Assembly (NCBI RefSeq): GCF_000222585.1
Contig: NZ_AFWE01000185.1
Span: 1 to 64,000, forward strand
Source of the DNA: Vibrio scophthalmi LMG 19158
GTDB lineage: Bacteria > Pseudomonadota > Gammaproteobacteria > Enterobacterales > Vibrionaceae
Length of the DNA stretch: 64,000 nt
Direction: 5' to 3'
A program made the translations under genes and the position numbers. Positions within the stretch are counted from its first letter, which is position 1, and every line of letters starts with the position of its first letter. This document shows positions 25,905 through 35,472 of the stretch, in pieces. The notes beneath the pieces are model-generated. The model did not search any database and was not told where the DNA came from. It saw nothing but the letters and a program-made list of their open reading frames with translations.

Positions 25905-26828
25905 ATGATCAACAATCGCCTTATCGCGTTACTACCTGACCTCGCGTCATTCATTCTTATTGTGAACGAAGGCAGTTTTACTGCCGCCGCCAAGATTTTA
26001 GACGTAACGCCTTCCGCTCTAAGTAAATTGATCACACGTTTAGAAAAAGCACTGTCAGTAAAGTTGTTTGAGCGAACGACTCGATCATTAATCATCACTC
26101 CAGCCGGACAAAAAGTGTATGACCAAGCATTGTTGATGGTGAATGCCGCGCAACAAGCCATTGAGCTATCCACCAGCGATCACACGGAAGCAAGTGGTTC
26201 GATTACTGTTGCTGCACCAGAAGCGTTTCTAAATTCAGTGTTACAACCTCTGGTACTGCCGTTTTTGGCACTATACCCCGAGATTGAACTTCGCCTGCGC
26301 GTGGCGGATGGCCAGTTTGATCTGCTGCGTGATCGCATTGATATTGCCTTTAAACTGACTGACAAGCCTGATGAGAATCTCGTACTTAAAGAGATTGGCC
26401 AGACGCATCTACGTTTATGCGCCAGCCCTGAATATATTCAACGATACGGCATGCCAGATAACCCAACGCAGCTTATTGATCATCAATGCTTATATCTTGC
26501 TGAAACAGAACGTGATCATATCTGGGACTTTTTCAAAGATGATGAATACCACTCCATCTCAGTACGAGGTCGATATGCAGTAAACCACTCTCAAATGCGC
26601 TTAAATGGTGTTAAAAGTGGCTTAGGTATTGGTATTTTCCACGATTTCGTTATCGCTGAAGCACTCACGACTGGAGAGGTTATCGAAGTACTTGGCGACT
26701 GGACACTAAAGAGTAATTACCATGGCGCGATCGCCATGCAATATCCACAAACCCAATATATGCCGGCCAGAGTACGGGCTTTTATTGATTTTGCCATTGA
26801 GCACTTACAAAAAAAGCTAGCGAACTAG
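25905..26828 (+). CDS. LysR-family transcriptional regulator
   Basis: A 307-residue LTTR. The winged HTH at residues about 9-68 carries FILIVNEGSFTAAAKILDVTPSALSKLI and LFERTTRS. A periplasmic-binding-like effector domain follows (GSITVAAPEAFLNSVLQPLV onward, residues 98-300). It is closest in style to the CrgA/DsdC-like subgroup with a short HTH linker. It is divergent from the small membrane ORF and kbl, and convergent with the PhzF gene. LTTRs often control a divergent neighbour, but no direct evidence identifies the target. Confidence 0.88.
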   Translation: MINNRLIALLPDLASFILIVNEGSFTAAAKILDVTPSALSKLITRLEKALSVKLFERTTRSLIITPAGQKVYDQALLMVNAAQQAIELSTSDHTEASGSITVAAPEAFLNSVLQPLVLPFLALYPEIELRLRVADGQFDLLRDRIDIAFKLTDKPDENLVLKEIGQTHLRLCASPEYIQRYGMPDNPTQLIDHQCLYLAETERDHIWDFFKDDEYHSISVRGRYAVNHSQMRLNGVKSGLGIGIFHDFVIAEALTTGEVIEVLGDWTLKSNYHGAIAMQYPQTQYMPARVRAFIDFAIEHLQKKLAN

Positions 26829-26864
26829 CTTATAACAACACATTAGCAACTAACTACCTATTAA

Positions 26865-27656
26865 CTACACATAGATAGTGCCTTTTAAATAAATCGTAGC
26901 AAAACCGGAAATAAGCACTCGCTCACTCAATAGTCGGCAATATAAATTGCCTCCACGCACTGACGCTTGATGAGCCAACAGCTCGGTTTTACTCAGTCTT
27001 GCTCCCCAATAAGGAGCAAGACCAGAATGAATGGAACCGGTGACAGGATCTTCATCGCCCCCATTGGCTGGCCAAAAATACCGCGACACGAAATCATAAT
27101 CTTTCGCGGCTGCGGTCACGACCACATCAAGTGGAGCAAGTCGCTTCAATTGCACTGAGTCATAGTGAACTTGATAGACATCTTGCTCATCATCAAATAC
27201 CGCAAAGTAGGCTTGACGATTTTTTAACACGCGACTTGGCTTAATAGATAAACCGTTAAGTAGACTTTCTGGTACCTCCTCTACCTCAGTCGGTGCCTGA
27301 TTTGGAAAACTCATCTCAATCCGGCCATCATCTTTGCAATTGACGAATAGAGAGCCGACTTTATTGGTGAGAAATTCCAACTCGCCTTGGCTCTCAAATA
27401 TATTGAACAGCACATAGGAGGCCGCGAGCGTCGCATGACCACAGAAATCCACTTCGGTAAGAGGAGAAAACCAGCGAATAACATATTGATTAAGCGACTC
27501 TTGTTTAATAAACGCGGTTTCCGAAAGGTTGTTTTCTGCGGCGATATTTTGCATTAATTCATCGCTTAGCCATTCATTGACTGGTACCACAGCGGCAGAA
27601 TTACCTTTAAATTGCTCATCACTAAACGCATCTAAAATATAGATATCCAGTTCCAT
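26865..27656 (-). CDS. PhzF-family epimerase/isomerase
   Basis: A 263-residue protein with the PhzF hallmarks: an opening YILDAFSDEQFKGNSAAV, AAENNLSETAF with the catalytic-type Glu, FSPLTEVDFCGHATLAAS, and DPVTGSIHSGLAPYW near the end. These diaminopimelate-epimerase-fold enzymes isomerise small metabolites; substrates are mostly unknown outside phenazine producers. It is part of a reverse-strand group with the racemase and metallophosphoesterase, with gaps of about 75 and 30 bases. Confidence 0.88.
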   Translation of the reverse strand: MELDIYILDAFSDEQFKGNSAAVVPVNEWLSDELMQNIAAENNLSETAFIKQESLNQYVIRWFSPLTEVDFCGHATLAASYVLFNIFESQGELEFLTNKVGSLFVNCKDDGRIEMSFPNQAPTEVEEVPESLLNGLSIKPSRVLKNRQAYFAVFDDEQDVYQVHYDSVQLKRLAPLDVVVTAAAKDYDFVSRYFWPANGGDEDPVTGSIHSGLAPYWGARLSKTELLAHQASVRGGNLYCRLLSERVLISGFATIYLKGTIYV

Positions 27657-27732
27657 CTTCTCTCCTCTTCCTTAATGTTTATACTTTACGCGCAAACTGA
27701 CGACTGTGCTGAGTTTGTCTCACAAGGCTCAT

Positions 27733-28431
27733 TTAGGCCTCTTGCAACGCATGCATAACCGCGGCTTCTGCATGGATCTGCGTTGTATCATAGAGCGGAA
27801 CAGATGTATGGCTCTGTTCAACCAGCAACGCGATCTCCGTGCATCCCAAAATCACCGCTTGGGCTCCTTGTTCGGCAAGGCTTGCAATGATTTGAAGGTA
27901 CTCCTGTCGCGATGTCTCAGACACGATACCTTGGCACAATTCGTTATAGATAACATCATGAACAAGATTGCGCTGTGGCTCATCAGGAATCACCACCTCA
28001 ATACCAAACTGCTCGGTTAGGCGCTGTTTGTAAAAATCTTGTTCCATCGTAAACCGCGTACCCAATAAACCGACTTTTCTCACGCCATCACTCACCAGTT
28101 GCATCGCAGTCGCATCAGCAATATGTAAAATGGGTATTGAAATCGCTTGTTCAATCAGTGGCGCGACCTTGTGCATCGTGTTAGTACAAATCAGCACAAA
28201 ATCCGCGCCACCCGCCTGTACCGATTGGGCTGCTTGACTTAAAATTTCTGCGGTATCGTCCCAACGGCCTTGATGCTGCAGTTGTTCAATCTCATGGAAA
28301 TCGACACTATAAAGACAGATTTTTGCTGAATGCAAACCGCCAAGCTTTGCTTTGACACCTTCATTGATTGCTTTGTAATAACTGGTCGTTGACTCCCAGC
28401 TCATTCCACCGATTAAACCAATTGTTTTCAT
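27733..28431 (-). CDS. Aspartate/glutamate racemase-family protein (YgeA-like)
   Basis: A 232-residue protein with the two catalytic-type cysteines of the family, in LICTNTMHK (about residue 82) and ILGCTEIALL (about 197), and the opening GLIGGMSWESTTSYY. Such proteins racemise amino acids such as aspartate, glutamate or homoserine without cofactor. D-amino acids may be used for signalling or cell-wall editing (general knowledge). It is 28 bases downstream of the metallophosphoesterase gene and probably co-transcribed with it. Confidence 0.85.
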   Translation of the reverse strand: MKTIGLIGGMSWESTTSYYKAINEGVKAKLGGLHSAKICLYSVDFHEIEQLQHQGRWDDTAEILSQAAQSVQAGGADFVLICTNTMHKVAPLIEQAISIPILHIADATAMQLVSDGVRKVGLLGTRFTMEQDFYKQRLTEQFGIEVVIPDEPQRNLVHDVIYNELCQGIVSETSRQEYLQIIASLAEQGAQAVILGCTEIALLVEQSHTSVPLYDTTQIHAEAAVMHALQEA

Positions 28432-28458
28432 TCTTTTACCTTATTAAAAATAGATTAG

Positions 28459-29214
28459 TTACGAAGACAACCCACGTCCTGTGGTTAAAAAATGCGCCCA
28501 ATCATTTCTCTCTCGGCGCAACGCTTGCTCGACAGCAGAAGCCACATCGTAGTCCACGCAATGAAACGCCACATCCCACTGCTGCTCTGCATTCAGTGTT
28601 AATGTGGCATAGCGGGCATGTGGACTATAGTTTTCCATTGAGTGAAGAAACGGTTCATCATCGGTATAAGCGGGCATACCCACACTTCCCGGGTTAATCA
28701 CAACTTGTCCTGTAGAGAGAGTGACGCAGCGAGGCGTATGGGTATGACCACATAATATGATGGCAGAAGTTTGTCCATCTAAGCGATCGAGAATAGATTG
28801 ATCATCACGCAATTGCGCATGCCCATGGCTGGCATCTTCCAGTAAGTACTCCAGATCATCGCTTGGCGTACCATGACACACATAGATATCGTCACTAATC
28901 TGATAATCGAACGGCAACGCTTGCATCCACGCCATCGCTTCTTGACTTAATTGCTGCCAGATAAACTGCATGGTTGGATTCGCGTCAATATCATTCTGAG
29001 TCGCTTGAAAAATTTGCCGATCTTGGTTGCCACAAATGGTGATCGTATTCAGTGATTGCAAGTACTCAAAGGTCTGTTGAGGCGCTATCGGTCCGTAGAG
29101 AATATCACCCAAATTGATAAATTTATTAATTCCCAGCCGCTTGGCGTGTTCAACCACCGCTCGCAAGGCATAAACATTGCTATGAATATCAGATAGGATC
29201 GCGTAGGTTTGCAT
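28459..29214 (-). CDS. Calcineurin-like metallophosphoesterase
   Basis: A 251-residue soluble enzyme with the canonical metal motifs: LSDIHSN (DxH), NLGDILYGP (GD), CGNQDRQ (GNxD), VCHGTPSD and CGHTHTPR (GHTH), followed by INPGSVG. These define the YfcE/MJ0936-like group of small phosphodiesterases. The start at 29214 is chosen because AAGGA lies nine bases upstream; the ATG at 29223 would abut that site. The natural substrate is unknown. Confidence 0.85.
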   Translation of the reverse strand: MQTYAILSDIHSNVYALRAVVEHAKRLGINKFINLGDILYGPIAPQQTFEYLQSLNTITICGNQDRQIFQATQNDIDANPTMQFIWQQLSQEAMAWMQALPFDYQISDDIYVCHGTPSDDLEYLLEDASHGHAQLRDDQSILDRLDGQTSAIILCGHTHTPRCVTLSTGQVVINPGSVGMPAYTDDEPFLHSMENYSPHARYATLTLNAEQQWDVAFHCVDYDVASAVEQALRRERNDWAHFLTTGRGLSS

Positions 29215-29523
29215 TTCACTCATTCCTTGAGTAGATAAAACATCACATTTGATAATAACAGCTACTAGAATCGTATGACATTGAAAATATGGACAATAAT
29301 TAACCACCCCTCTCGATTGCTTTTAAACCGTCAGATGAAGTTTCGCTATGGTCGAAACAACCGCTGATAATCGACAAACAATGAGCAATTATTCAACCGT
29401 TTAAACGTCTAATGACAGTAATTGCACGCCAATTAATGTCATATTTATTAATAAATCAGTTTCATTTTGGTACATTCATACATATAATTTTACTTACATT
29501 ATAAAAATGCCCAAGGAATCGAT

Positions 29524-30000
29524 ATGCGCTACCTGATTACCTTGATGCCAATTCTTTTTTCAGCAGTAGTTTTTGGCTCACCCCTTAAAATTCAACTTCC
29601 GGATCAATCGGTTATCTACACAGATACAGAAACGTTGTTAAGCGAGTTTGAAACGGAAACGTTCACAACACATTTGCCTTGGTTTGAAGATGCTCGGCAG
29701 TTTACTGGTATTCCCGTTACCGAATTAATAAAACGCTACGGTGACAACAATACTTTTGCCGTGACCTTCTCCGCCTTAAATGATTATAGAGCCACCAGCA
29801 CTATCGATGATATTAAAAATTACCACCCCATTATCGCTTTATCCATGAATAGTGAACCGATGAAAATTAGGCATAAAGGCCCATTTTGGATGCTTTACAA
29901 TCTGGATAAATATCCTGAAATCGATAACACGACCTACCATTCTCAAATGGTGTGGCAAATTGATGAAATCGTAATTTATAGCAATAATAATGACCAATAA
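29524..30000 (+). CDS. Exported SUOX/molybdopterin-oxidoreductase-fold-like protein
   Basis: A 158-residue protein with a Sec signal peptide (cleavage near FG-SP, residue 19). It resembles the small periplasmic proteins that share the oxidoreductase molybdopterin-binding-like (SUOX) fold but are too short for a catalytic enzyme; GIPVTELIKRYG, FSALNDYRATSTIDD and KGPFWMLYNLDKYPEI are typical. It should act in the periplasm as a ligand- or redox-sensing partner. Its end overlaps the start of the diguanylate cyclase gene by 11 bases, so the two are translationally coupled and probably act together. Confidence 0.7.
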   Translation: MRYLITLMPILFSAVVFGSPLKIQLPDQSVIYTDTETLLSEFETETFTTHLPWFEDARQFTGIPVTELIKRYGDNNTFAVTFSALNDYRATSTIDDIKNYHPIIALSMNSEPMKIRHKGPFWMLYNLDKYPEIDNTTYHSQMVWQIDEIVIYSNNNDQ

Positions 30001-31096
30001 AAGTAAAACAAAACGGTTTTCAACCTTACAATCGCGCTCGAAAGGAATGTTACTGGCGCTCTCTGCTTTGCTCATTCTGGCCAATTTGTATGTTTTTTCT
30101 GAAACTCGGCAATTGGCTCGATCCTATTCAGAGCAGCAAAACCAAGCAACCTGGTTTTTGTTTCAACTGACCAAGGAGTTTTCATCACTTGTATCAGTCA
30201 CGCCTTTTGCATTAGAAAGTGAGCAATACAGAAAAAAAGCGGAACTAAGTTATGAGCTTACGTGGAGTCGATTTGACCTGTTACTTAACGCGAAAGAAGC
30301 CGACAGTTTCATGCAACTGGCTGGCGCTCGTGAGTTTTTTTCCTCGCTGTTCCAACGATATATTAGTTTAGAGCCAGAGCTTTGGAAGCTAAAATCCAAA
30401 CGACAAGCAATGGTGCTGACCAATCAGCTCGAATCGATCTATCAAGACATGATCACATACGTAAACATCAACTTCCGCATCAAAAGCCCGATATACCAAC
30501 AGCAAATGGAGCAAGCGAGACTGCTTAATCAAACACAATGGTTTCTGATGTCATTGCTCTTTATTTGCGCTCTATTAGTTGGCTATGTTTTACATTTAGA
30601 GTCTAACTACAACAAACACTTAGCCTTAACTGATGCATTAACAAAAATTAAAAACCGCCTTGCGATGACAGAATATGTCAATCGCAGAATAGAGAACGAA
30701 ACCCCCTTCACTGTCTGTTTGCTCGATCTCAATGGTTTTAAGCAGATCAATGACCAATATGGTCACCATGCTGGAGACATCGCCTTACAGACGATGGCAC
30801 AGCGTTTTGAGAATGTAGAGTGCCATTGTCGGGCATTTCGTATGGGGGGGGATGAATTTGCATTAATACTGCCGCAGCAAAGACAAGAAGAGATGGAGCA
30901 AACGTTAGAGGCGATTCTCGGCTGCTTTGACGATAAAATTACGCTATCCCTAGAAAACTCAGTTCAGCTTAGCGCCAGCTTAGGCCTTGCTAGTTATCCA
31001 ACCCAAGGCAACAACTTCAGCGAACTGCTTAAAACAGCCGACACAAACATGTACCAAATGAAATTTGCTACACAAAATCGCTCCGTTCGCCTCTAG
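29990..31096 (+). CDS. Membrane diguanylate cyclase (GGDEF)
   Basis: A 368-residue protein: TM1 at about 19-36, a helical periplasmic domain of about 145 residues, TM2 at about 184-203, and a GGDEF domain from about 213 to the end. The signature GGDEF is intact at residues 286-290, with LLDLNGFKQINDQYGHHAGD before it, so synthesis of c-di-GMP is expected. The RxxD product-inhibition site is absent (ECHC at the equivalent place), predicting weak feedback inhibition. The overlapping upstream periplasmic protein is the likely input to the periplasmic domain. Confidence 0.9.
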   Translation: MTNKSKTKRFSTLQSRSKGMLLALSALLILANLYVFSETRQLARSYSEQQNQATWFLFQLTKEFSSLVSVTPFALESEQYRKKAELSYELTWSRFDLLLNAKEADSFMQLAGAREFFSSLFQRYISLEPELWKLKSKRQAMVLTNQLESIYQDMITYVNINFRIKSPIYQQQMEQARLLNQTQWFLMSLLFICALLVGYVLHLESNYNKHLALTDALTKIKNRLAMTEYVNRRIENETPFTVCLLDLNGFKQINDQYGHHAGDIALQTMAQRFENVECHCRAFRMGGDEFALILPQQRQEEMEQTLEAILGCFDDKITLSLENSVQLSASLGLASYPTQGNNFSELLKTADTNMYQMKFATQNRSVRL

Positions 31097-31110
31097 AGCG
31101 ATACTATTGA

Positions 31111-31551
31111 TTAATTAAGCTTTTTGCTCCAAGACTGACAGGCTGAACGAATTTGGGTTGCTGCCGCGTGGTAGCAATCCAAAGATTTTAAAAACGGGTC
31201 TTCAATGCTCCCTTCTCCCCACTGACCAAGCAAAAATGTTTTTCCCCGAGCCTGAGTTGAAACTTTCGCGACACTGACAATATGTTCAGGCTCCATAACC
31301 AAAACAATATCGCTCCAGAGACAATCTTCTTTCGTCAATTGATGAGCCTTGTGCTCGTCTATTGCGATACCAATATCATTGGCGACACTTACCATCGTAC
31401 TGTCGGCTGGGAATCCCTCAAGTTCACTCTGCTTTGTTGCCGTACCTGCAGAACGCACTTCGACATGCGGTAAATACTGCTTAAGCAACACTTCCGCTAA
31501 AGGAGAGCGGCAAATATTCCCGCTACACACCACTAAAAACCGCTTAAACAT
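31111..31551 (-). CDS. wzb: Low-molecular-weight protein tyrosine phosphatase (Wzb-like)
   Basis: A 146-residue cytoplasmic phosphatase with the active-site loop VCSGNICRSPLAE (Cys9, Arg15) and the general acid Asp in the SIEDPF motif. The family dephosphorylates the Wzc-type tyrosine kinase of exopolysaccharide export. It overlaps the upstream O-antigen-ligase-like gene by eight bases. It is unusual in lying about 10 kb from wzc (42008-44227), in a short separate reverse-strand pair. Confidence 0.88.
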   Translation of the reverse strand: MFKRFLVVCSGNICRSPLAEVLLKQYLPHVEVRSAGTATKQSELEGFPADSTMVSVANDIGIAIDEHKAHQLTKEDCLWSDIVLVMEPEHIVSVAKVSTQARGKTFLLGQWGEGSIEDPFLKSLDCYHAAATQIRSACQSWSKKLN

Positions 31552-32965
31552 CCACTCTTACCCTCTTCAAAGGCGTTGCAATAGAATAGCTCGCTCCGAT
31601 AACCACCAATATTGCCAAAAAGGTGACGGTATTGGCTGGTGCCTGCAAATTAAAATCAACCGTAATGTGCAGTAGCATTGCAACCAGAGCAATAAGCCCT
31701 CCCAACGCAGCGCCTTTACATGTGCGACTTTGTCGATGACTAATCACCCAGATAGCTAAACCCAAAGCCCAAATCAATGATATTGATAAAAATAGCGACG
31801 CAGGTAGCCCAGCCTCTGCAATGAATTGAACATATTCATTATGGGCATGATCATAGTAACCAATCGCTTGTTGAGTGTAGCTTGGAAAAACAATATAAAA
31901 GCTCCCTAAACCGCTTCCCGTCAACAGAAAGTCCTTCATCATCGGTATGCTCCATTCAACCACGAGAGGTCTGGTATCGCTGCCCAGATGAGATTCCGCG
32001 ATTCTTTGCTGCACTTTCTCTAAACCGAAAAAAGAGCCCAGCACGATAATATCGATAACGAATAAGCTGATTAGCAACCAAGTCAGCTTAGGCGGTCTTT
32101 GTTTATAAAAACAGAATGCAATAACACCAGCGACAAAAGTGGCGGCAAAAAAGGCACTATTACCCATTCTTGACCGAGTCATAACCAAAGCGATAACCAT
32201 GATAATCAGCGCAAATCGAATCAACATCTTCTTTGAAACTAACAACTGAAGTAGCGCATTAACCCACTCTTGCCATGATGACAAGCGCTCTTGGGAACTA
32301 CTCAGATCAATAACGATTAAACCTATTCCCATACTGAGGCAGAGCAATAAATAGTTAGCAAGGTGATTCTTATAAACAAACGACCCCGTCGCAATATCTG
32401 TTTCTGGCAAGCTAAAAATCCAAGACGATTCAACCCCAAGTAAAACATTAATCGCGCCATACAAAGCTTGCAGCGTGCCACTAATCACTATCGCAAGCAT
32501 GACGGTTTTTAGCCGCTTTTTGCTATTAATCAAAATGGCACAACAGCAGATAAAACACAGATAAGCGACCCCCTTAATCAAAGAGATGTAGGTTGCGGCC
32601 GGGTCCAGTGAAATGTATCCCCATTCGGCGCCAACATCCTGATAGGCACTCGCCGACGCTGGCGATATCCATTCTAGAATAAATATTGGCAGTGGTATAA
32701 TTTGGCAAAACACCCATATTTGAAAGGCTGCAACAGGGATGATAAGCCAACGAAAAGGCTTCAATTGACGAATAGAGAGAGGTTGACGATTTTTCGGCAT
32801 CTCTCGGCTGTTATAAAGCACCCAAGCTAAAACGAAAGCAGTACTCGCAATCCATACTTCACCAATGGTCCATGCCCAAATTCTATTTGATCCTAATGGT
32901 ATTGGCAGCCATATGAGCAGCGCGACTAGACTTGCAAAACAACCACGTTCAAGTCTATTTATCAT
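31544..32965 (-). CDS. O-antigen ligase/polymerase family (Wzy_C) membrane protein
   Basis: A 473-residue protein with about eleven hydrophobic segments and the Wzy_C-type periplasmic loop motif HNEYVQFIAEAGLPAS near residue 390. It is expected in the inner membrane, either polymerising repeat units or transferring polysaccharide to an acceptor. A second polymerase-like protein is at 35465-36730, so one may be polymerase and the other ligase. The start has a good AAGGA ribosome site. The stop overlaps wzb. Confidence 0.8.
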   Translation of the reverse strand: MINRLERGCFASLVALLIWLPIPLGSNRIWAWTIGEVWIASTAFVLAWVLYNSREMPKNRQPLSIRQLKPFRWLIIPVAAFQIWVFCQIIPLPIFILEWISPASASAYQDVGAEWGYISLDPAATYISLIKGVAYLCFICCCAILINSKKRLKTVMLAIVISGTLQALYGAINVLLGVESSWIFSLPETDIATGSFVYKNHLANYLLLCLSMGIGLIVIDLSSSQERLSSWQEWVNALLQLLVSKKMLIRFALIIMVIALVMTRSRMGNSAFFAATFVAGVIAFCFYKQRPPKLTWLLISLFVIDIIVLGSFFGLEKVQQRIAESHLGSDTRPLVVEWSIPMMKDFLLTGSGLGSFYIVFPSYTQQAIGYYDHAHNEYVQFIAEAGLPASLFLSISLIWALGLAIWVISHRQSRTCKGAALGGLIALVAMLLHITVDFNLQAPANTVTFLAILVVIGASYSIATPLKRVRVDV

Positions 32966-33157
32966 TCTTACGTCCTTTGCTGATAATATTTATTTCTCGA
33001 CCAAAGAGTCTCAATTCTCTGCGTCATTAAGTCAAAATATTCGCCAAATAATTACGCTAACTCTCAAATTTGGGACACAATTAAGTCTCTATTTATAATA
33101 TATTTCTCGTTTGCTTTAAGGTTGATTATCAGCCAGATTTTGATTAACGGAAGAATC

Positions 33158-34126
33158 ATGAATAAACGTATAGTTTCGATGTCCTCTATACTTCTTGTCA
33201 GCGCCCCTTCTTACGGTTACGAGATGATCAATAACGATATTGCTTATCTTGATTTTTATGGCGATATAAAAGCGAGCGCTTTATTTCTCGATAGAAAAGA
33301 CAATGAGTACTCATTTGGTGATTCTAAAATTGGTGTTCGTGCCCGCTACGCAATAACTGATCTCATTTCGATCGCGGGAGGAACAGAAGCACAAGTCAAC
33401 CTTGATGCTGATGAAGATAAAAATGAAGATGAAATATTCATCTCACAGTACTTTGTCGGTTTATACGCAGAGTCACTCGGCGCCCTGACTTATGGTAAAC
33501 ACAGTACATCATCTGATGACTTAAGTGGAACCGATTACTCCGAAGTTTTTGGCGGTAAGTCCAACCTAAACTCAGTCGGTGTTAAAGGCGATACCATAAA
33601 GTACGTTTACGATAACGAACTCTTTACCCTCAATGGTACATACGGCTTTGAGTCTGGTGAACAAAAACGAACCCTTGCTGAATTTTTTGGTCAATATAAA
33701 CTTGCAGAACTGATATTAGTCAGTGGTATTGGTTCAACGGAAACTAACGCGACAAATAACAAAACTGACGCGCTATATTTTCATACCACCGCTCGTTTAG
33801 AAATGGGTGACACCAATTTAGGGGTTACCTACTACCATCAGAATTTTAATAATGATTCACAACCATCACGCTCAGTAGATAAAAACGCCTTTGCCATTGC
33901 CGGTCAAATCGCATTCACCGTTGCCCTTACTGGTTACGCTGGTCATGAGGTTATTAACCAAGACTCCGACAACTCTGCATTAACTGGCACCCAAAATAAC
34001 AGCTACCTTGGAGTGTCGTTAGTTCCGCTTGAGTACACCAAGTTATTTGCTGAAGTTAATTTCAACTCTCCTATCCAAACCCCTGATGAAACTAACTTTG
34101 CCCTCGGCGCAGCGATCGCTTGGTAA
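33158..34126 (+). CDS. Gram-negative porin-like outer-membrane protein
   Basis: A 322-residue precursor with a signal peptide (about 20 residues, cleavage near YG-YE) and a beta-barrel pattern of alternating residues with aromatic girdles (LDFYGDIKASALF, GSKSNLNSVGVKG-like, FVGLYAESLGALTYGKHS). It ends in AIAW rather than Phe; an aromatic C-terminus is still compatible with BAM-dependent insertion. It lacks obvious ligand specificity. It is the only forward-strand gene inside the exopolysaccharide locus, divergent from the ligase/Wzb pair. Start at 33158 with GGAAG is preferred over an upstream in-frame start at 33122. Confidence 0.8.
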   Translation: MNKRIVSMSSILLVSAPSYGYEMINNDIAYLDFYGDIKASALFLDRKDNEYSFGDSKIGVRARYAITDLISIAGGTEAQVNLDADEDKNEDEIFISQYFVGLYAESLGALTYGKHSTSSDDLSGTDYSEVFGGKSNLNSVGVKGDTIKYVYDNELFTLNGTYGFESGEQKRTLAEFFGQYKLAELILVSGIGSTETNATNNKTDALYFHTTARLEMGDTNLGVTYYHQNFNNDSQPSRSVDKNAFAIAGQIAFTVALTGYAGHEVINQDSDNSALTGTQNNSYLGVSLVPLEYTKLFAEVNFNSPIQTPDETNFALGAAIAW

Positions 34127-34258
34127 GCAGCTTGGTAAACCGCTTGATGAGCATTCGATATCTATCAAGGGCATTGAGAAGTCATTGCGAGGAAAAGGAA
34201 AGTCCTACCTCGTTAACAATCTAGTGAGTTACCCATATCAACCACGTGTTTAAACACA

Positions 34259-34289
34259 AAAAAATGGCTGTTACCAACAGCCATTTTTT
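34259..34289. terminator. Bidirectional terminator
   Basis: AAAAAATGGCTGTT, an ACC loop and AACAGCCATTTTTT form a perfect 14-bp stem. It separates the porin gene from the convergent end of the exopolysaccharide operon. Confidence 0.85.
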
Positions 34290-34305
34290 GTTTTTCCGAA
34301 ATCAC

Positions 34306-34746
34306 TTAGTTGGCGGAAATCGGATCTTTTTTCGTAGGTGCATTTGGTACTGGCGTTTCAGCAACAGCTTCAATACCCGCCGCGGTGGCCTCTGCGATAA
34401 TCGTCGGGTCAATTCCAGCCTCAATTGCCGCAATGGTAATATCTTGATTTGATAATCCCAGTTCACGCGCGGTTTGCACGATTAAATCAATATGTTCCGG
34501 ATATTTGATAAAAGCATGTGTGATAACTTGTGGCAAAATTTCGTTTCTCTGCTTTGCTGTTTCCTTCAAAAATGGCACCAAATTATCGGCAGCAGGATAC
34601 TGAGAAAACTGTTCCACCAATGCCGCAGGGCTTGTTGAGGCATCTTGAAACAGGCTATTGAGTTGATCTTGTGTCATCAATTCAGCATGTGCCATAGATG
34701 CAACAGAAAGTGCAACCGCCATGCTTGCTATTTTTAGCCTTTTCAT
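34306..34746 (-). CDS. Exported hypothetical protein (146 aa)
   Basis: A Sec signal peptide (MKRLKIASMAVALSVASMAHA, cleavage after about residue 21) is followed by an Ala-rich, mostly helical domain (repeated AAIEAGIDPTIIAEATAAG) and a Pro/Lys tail. It is expected in the periplasm. An AAGGA ribosome site is present. It ends the leftward exopolysaccharide gene run, after a 69-base gap. I recall similar small exported proteins at the ends of vibrio polysaccharide loci, but no function. Confidence 0.65.
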   Translation of the reverse strand: MKRLKIASMAVALSVASMAHAELMTQDQLNSLFQDASTSPAALVEQFSQYPAADNLVPFLKETAKQRNEILPQVITHAFIKYPEHIDLIVQTARELGLSNQDITIAAIEAGIDPTIIAEATAAGIEAVAETPVPNAPTKKDPISAN

Positions 34747-34815
34747 AAATATCCTTTTTTACTTGCATAGAACGAATTAATAATAGAACTACATTTGAAC
34801 CGATACTATTTAATT

Positions 34816-35472
34816 TTAATTACGGCAGTAGTAGGGTTTTACACTGTTAAATGCCAAAATATTACAGGCTCTTTCACCTACAACTGGCAGCTTCAATATT
34901 GAATCATATTGCCAAAGTTTCATTTTATATCTTTTATGATCCAACAAATAAGAAATTGTCTGTTTTTTATCTGTTAACGATAATTGTGGCCAATGTGCCA
35001 AATAGTATTTTAAAGACTGCATCACCGTAAAAGGCTCATAGCGACCTACCAATTGGGCATAATGAAACTCAGCAACGACCGCATCAAACTCTGCGCCATT
35101 TCTCCACATTTGGTTTGCTTTATCGATCACCACAGATGAATCGAGAGGTCGCTGCGCCAATTGCAATTGAAACTGCTCTACGGACTTCAATGAAAACTTC
35201 TCTATCGACGCCTTATCTTGCGCAGTAAAAGCCAACCATGAATAGTACAAACCGAAAGCTTGATGGTCGATAAAAGGACCTTGGGACACAGGCTCCACTA
35301 AACTATTTAGCGTCCCTATTGTGCCATTTTCTTGCTCTGCCGACTTTTTAATGTCGCTAAGATAATTACGTATTGTCTGATTTTGCCAGTCATCCGCTCC
35401 TTTGATAAGAGAAAGCGTCATCAACAGCAATGAACCAACCATTAGAGTTAGAATCCCGACACGCTCATGCAT
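34816..35472 (-). CDS. Hypothetical membrane-anchored protein in the exopolysaccharide operon
   Basis: A 218-residue protein with one N-terminal membrane helix (about residues 5-23) and a long helical periplasmic portion (repeat-like QFQLQLAQRPLDSS, YEPFTVMQSLKYYLAHWP). Its ATG at 35472 overlaps the end of the upstream Wzy-like gene by eight bases and has an AAGGA site, so the two are coupled. The in-frame extension to 35550 lies inside the upstream gene and is rejected. It may be TPR-like. The order recalls VpsP/VpsQ-type accessory proteins, but I cannot assign it. Confidence 0.65.
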   Translation of the reverse strand: MHERVGILTLMVGSLLLMTLSLIKGADDWQNQTIRNYLSDIKKSAEQENGTIGTLNSLVEPVSQGPFIDHQAFGLYYSWLAFTAQDKASIEKFSLKSVEQFQLQLAQRPLDSSVVIDKANQMWRNGAEFDAVVAEFHYAQLVGRYEPFTVMQSLKYYLAHWPQLSLTDKKQTISYLLDHKRYKMKLWQYDSILKLPVVGERACNILAFNSVKPYYCRN

